A program made the translations under genes and the position numbers. Shown here piece by piece: positions 5,051 to 6,025 of a stretch of DNA of 6,025 nucleotides. Below the pieces are notes generated by a model. That model saw nothing but the letters and a program-made list of their open reading frames with translations, searched no databases and was not told the origin of the DNA. The DNA lies in contig JACADX010000429.1 of the NCBI GenBank assembly GCA_013389125.1, forward strand, positions 1 through 6,025. The letters run 5' to 3'. Within the stretch, counting starts at the first letter, position 1; every line of letters begins with the position of its first letter. This DNA is from Parvularculaceae bacterium. Lineage in GTDB: Bacteria; Pseudomonadota; Alphaproteobacteria; Caulobacterales; Parvularculaceae.

Positions 5051-6025
5051 CTACCAGATGCGAACCCGCTCTTCCGGCGCAAGATAAAGGTCGTCCTCAG
5101 GCGTCACGCCGAAAGCCTCGTACCAGGCGTCGAGATTACGAACGACGCCGTTGATCCGGTAATAGGGCGGGCTGTGGGGATCGGTCTCGAGCCGCTGGCG
5201 CGCTTCGTCCTCCCGGTACTTGCCCTGCCAGACCTGCGCCCAGGCGAGGAAGAAGCGCTGGTCCCCCGAGAGGCCGTCGATGACCGGCGCCGCCCCGTTC
5301 GAGGTTTCGTCAAGATAGCGGTGATAGGCGGCATAGGCCATCTGAAGCCCGCCGAGGTCGCCGATATTCTCGCCCATGGTGAGTTCGCCGGAGATTTTCG
5401 CGCCCGGAAACAGCTCATAGGCGCCGTACTGCGCCCCGAGCCTGTCGGTCTTTTCCTTGAATGCGGCGTTCGACGCCTCGGTCCACCAGTTCCGTATACG
5501 TCCTTTCTCGTCGAACTCGCGGCCCTGATCGTCGAAGCCGTGGCCGATTTCATGGCCGATGACGGCGCCGATCGCGCCGTAATTGACCGCAGGATCGGCG
5601 GCGGGATCGAAGAACGGCGGCTGCAGTATGCCGGCCGGGAAAGTGATCTGGTTAAGGAGCGGATTGTAGGAGGCGTTCACCGTCTGCGGCGGGTAGGGCC
5701 ACTCCTCCCGGTCGACGGGTTTGCCGAGGTCCTTCACCTGATCCTGCCAGCCGAATTCGACGAGCGCGAGCGCGTTCTCGAAGAGGGAATCGCCGATCAC
5801 GAGCGAGGAGTAATCCGTCCACTTTGTCGTGTAGCCGATCCTCGGCTCGAAGGTTGAAAGCTTCAAGAGCGCCTGCTCGCGCGTCGCCTCGTCCATCCAC
5901 TCATTCTGTTGCAGCCGCTCGCGGAAAGCGTCGGTCAGATTCCTGACGAGCGCGTCCATCGCCGCCTTGTTCGCCGGCGGGAAATGGCGTTCGACATAGA
6001 TCTGGCCGACCGCTTCGCCGAGCGA
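5051..6025 (-). CDS. M13-family zinc metalloendopeptidase (PepO/neprilysin-like), C-terminal part
   Basis: The last 324 residues are visible; the frame is open to the right edge, where the N-terminus lies. Members are usually 650-700 residues, so about half is here. Numbering from the window edge, the substrate-binding NAxY motif (NASYNP) is at 117-122, the zinc motif HEIGH at 158-162 (bases 5540-5554) with catalytic Glu159, and ENIGD at 219-223 supplies the third zinc ligand Glu219 and Asp223. FDEKGRIRNWWT and FFLAWAQVW are also typical, and the protein ends in VRIW, matching the tryptophan that ends this family. It should be an active oligopeptidase. Bacterial members are often exported lipoproteins or periplasmic proteins, but the signal region is outside the window, so location is not shown. 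It lies upstream of greA on the same strand with 141 bases between them, and greA has its own promoter. Confidence 0.96.
   Translation of the reverse strand, partial: SLGEAVGQIYVERHFPPANKAAMDALVRNLTDAFRERLQQNEWMDEATREQALLKLSTFEPRIGYTTKWTDYSSLVIGDSLFENALALVEFGWQDQVKDLGKPVDREEWPYPPQTVNASYNPLLNQITFPAGILQPPFFDPAADPAVNYGAIGAVIGHEIGHGFDDQGREFDEKGRIRNWWTEASNAAFKEKTDRLGAQYGAYELFPGAKISGELTMGENIGDLGGLQMAYAAYHRYLDETSNGAAPVIDGLSGDQRFFLAWAQVWQGKYREDEARQRLETDPHSPPYYRINGVVRNLDAWYEAFGVTPEDDLYLAPEERVRIW

Noticed and set aside
5174..5857. A 227-codon plus-strand open frame opposite the M13 peptidase
   Set aside because: The minus strand carries HEIGH, ENIGD and the terminal tryptophan of M13; the plus-strand frame is a mirror of it.
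1..6025. Mobile element, defence island, CRISPR or prophage content
   Set aside because: All recognised genes are core or common chromosomal genes, with no transposase, integrase, direct-repeat array or local composition break large enough to suggest transfer.

Overview
The window looks like ordinary chromosomal DNA from a GC-rich alphaproteobacterium. The strongest evidence is a divK-pleD pair, the polar-differentiation and cell-cycle signalling pair known from Caulobacter and its relatives. Supporting evidence is a zinc-finger-headed DinB of the alphaproteobacterial type, an rpmG next to pleD, and a FemAB-like GNAT protein of the COG3146 type. The window cannot fix a genus; a Caulobacterales, Parvularculales or Rhizobiales-like lineage would all fit. 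No mobile element, CRISPR array, tRNA, rRNA or prophage gene was seen, and no stretch over 300 bases lacks a gene.

Layout, left to right. Positions 1-2206 hold a tightly packed minus-strand operon read from right to left: dinB (DNA polymerase IV), then a RidA/YjgF-family protein, then a FemAB-like acyltransferase that runs off the left edge. dinB and the RidA-like gene overlap by 14 bases; the RidA-like and FemAB-like genes share one base (TGATG). About 127 bases of divergent intergenic DNA separate dinB from the plus-strand divK (2334-2723) and pleD (2766-4148). A short imperfect palindrome sits between divK and pleD. pleD converges on a minus-strand block: rpmG (4201-4368, zinc-independent L33) ending in an intrinsic terminator at 4155-4177, greA (4436-4909), and the C-terminal 324 residues of an M13 metalloendopeptidase that runs off the right edge. 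rpmG and greA each have a recognisable sigma-70-type promoter, and the greA leader contains a 12-bp GAAA-capped hairpin.

How the genes fit together. DivK is a single-domain response regulator. In Caulobacter it is phosphorylated by DivJ, dephosphorylated by PleC, and feeds into the CtrA pathway. PleD is a two-receiver diguanylate cyclase under the same kinases, so the pair links cell-cycle phosphorylation to cyclic-di-GMP. All catalytic and regulatory residues expected of both proteins are present. The neighbours are housekeeping genes (translesion synthesis, reactive enamine clearance, ribosome, transcript cleavage, peptide hydrolysis) and need no shared function.

I found no convincing undescribed system. 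The points worth a second look are small: the overlapping dinB/RidA/FemAB-like operon, the structured greA leader, the hairpin and AT-rich rare-codon stretch at the divK-pleD junction, and the uncertain divK start.
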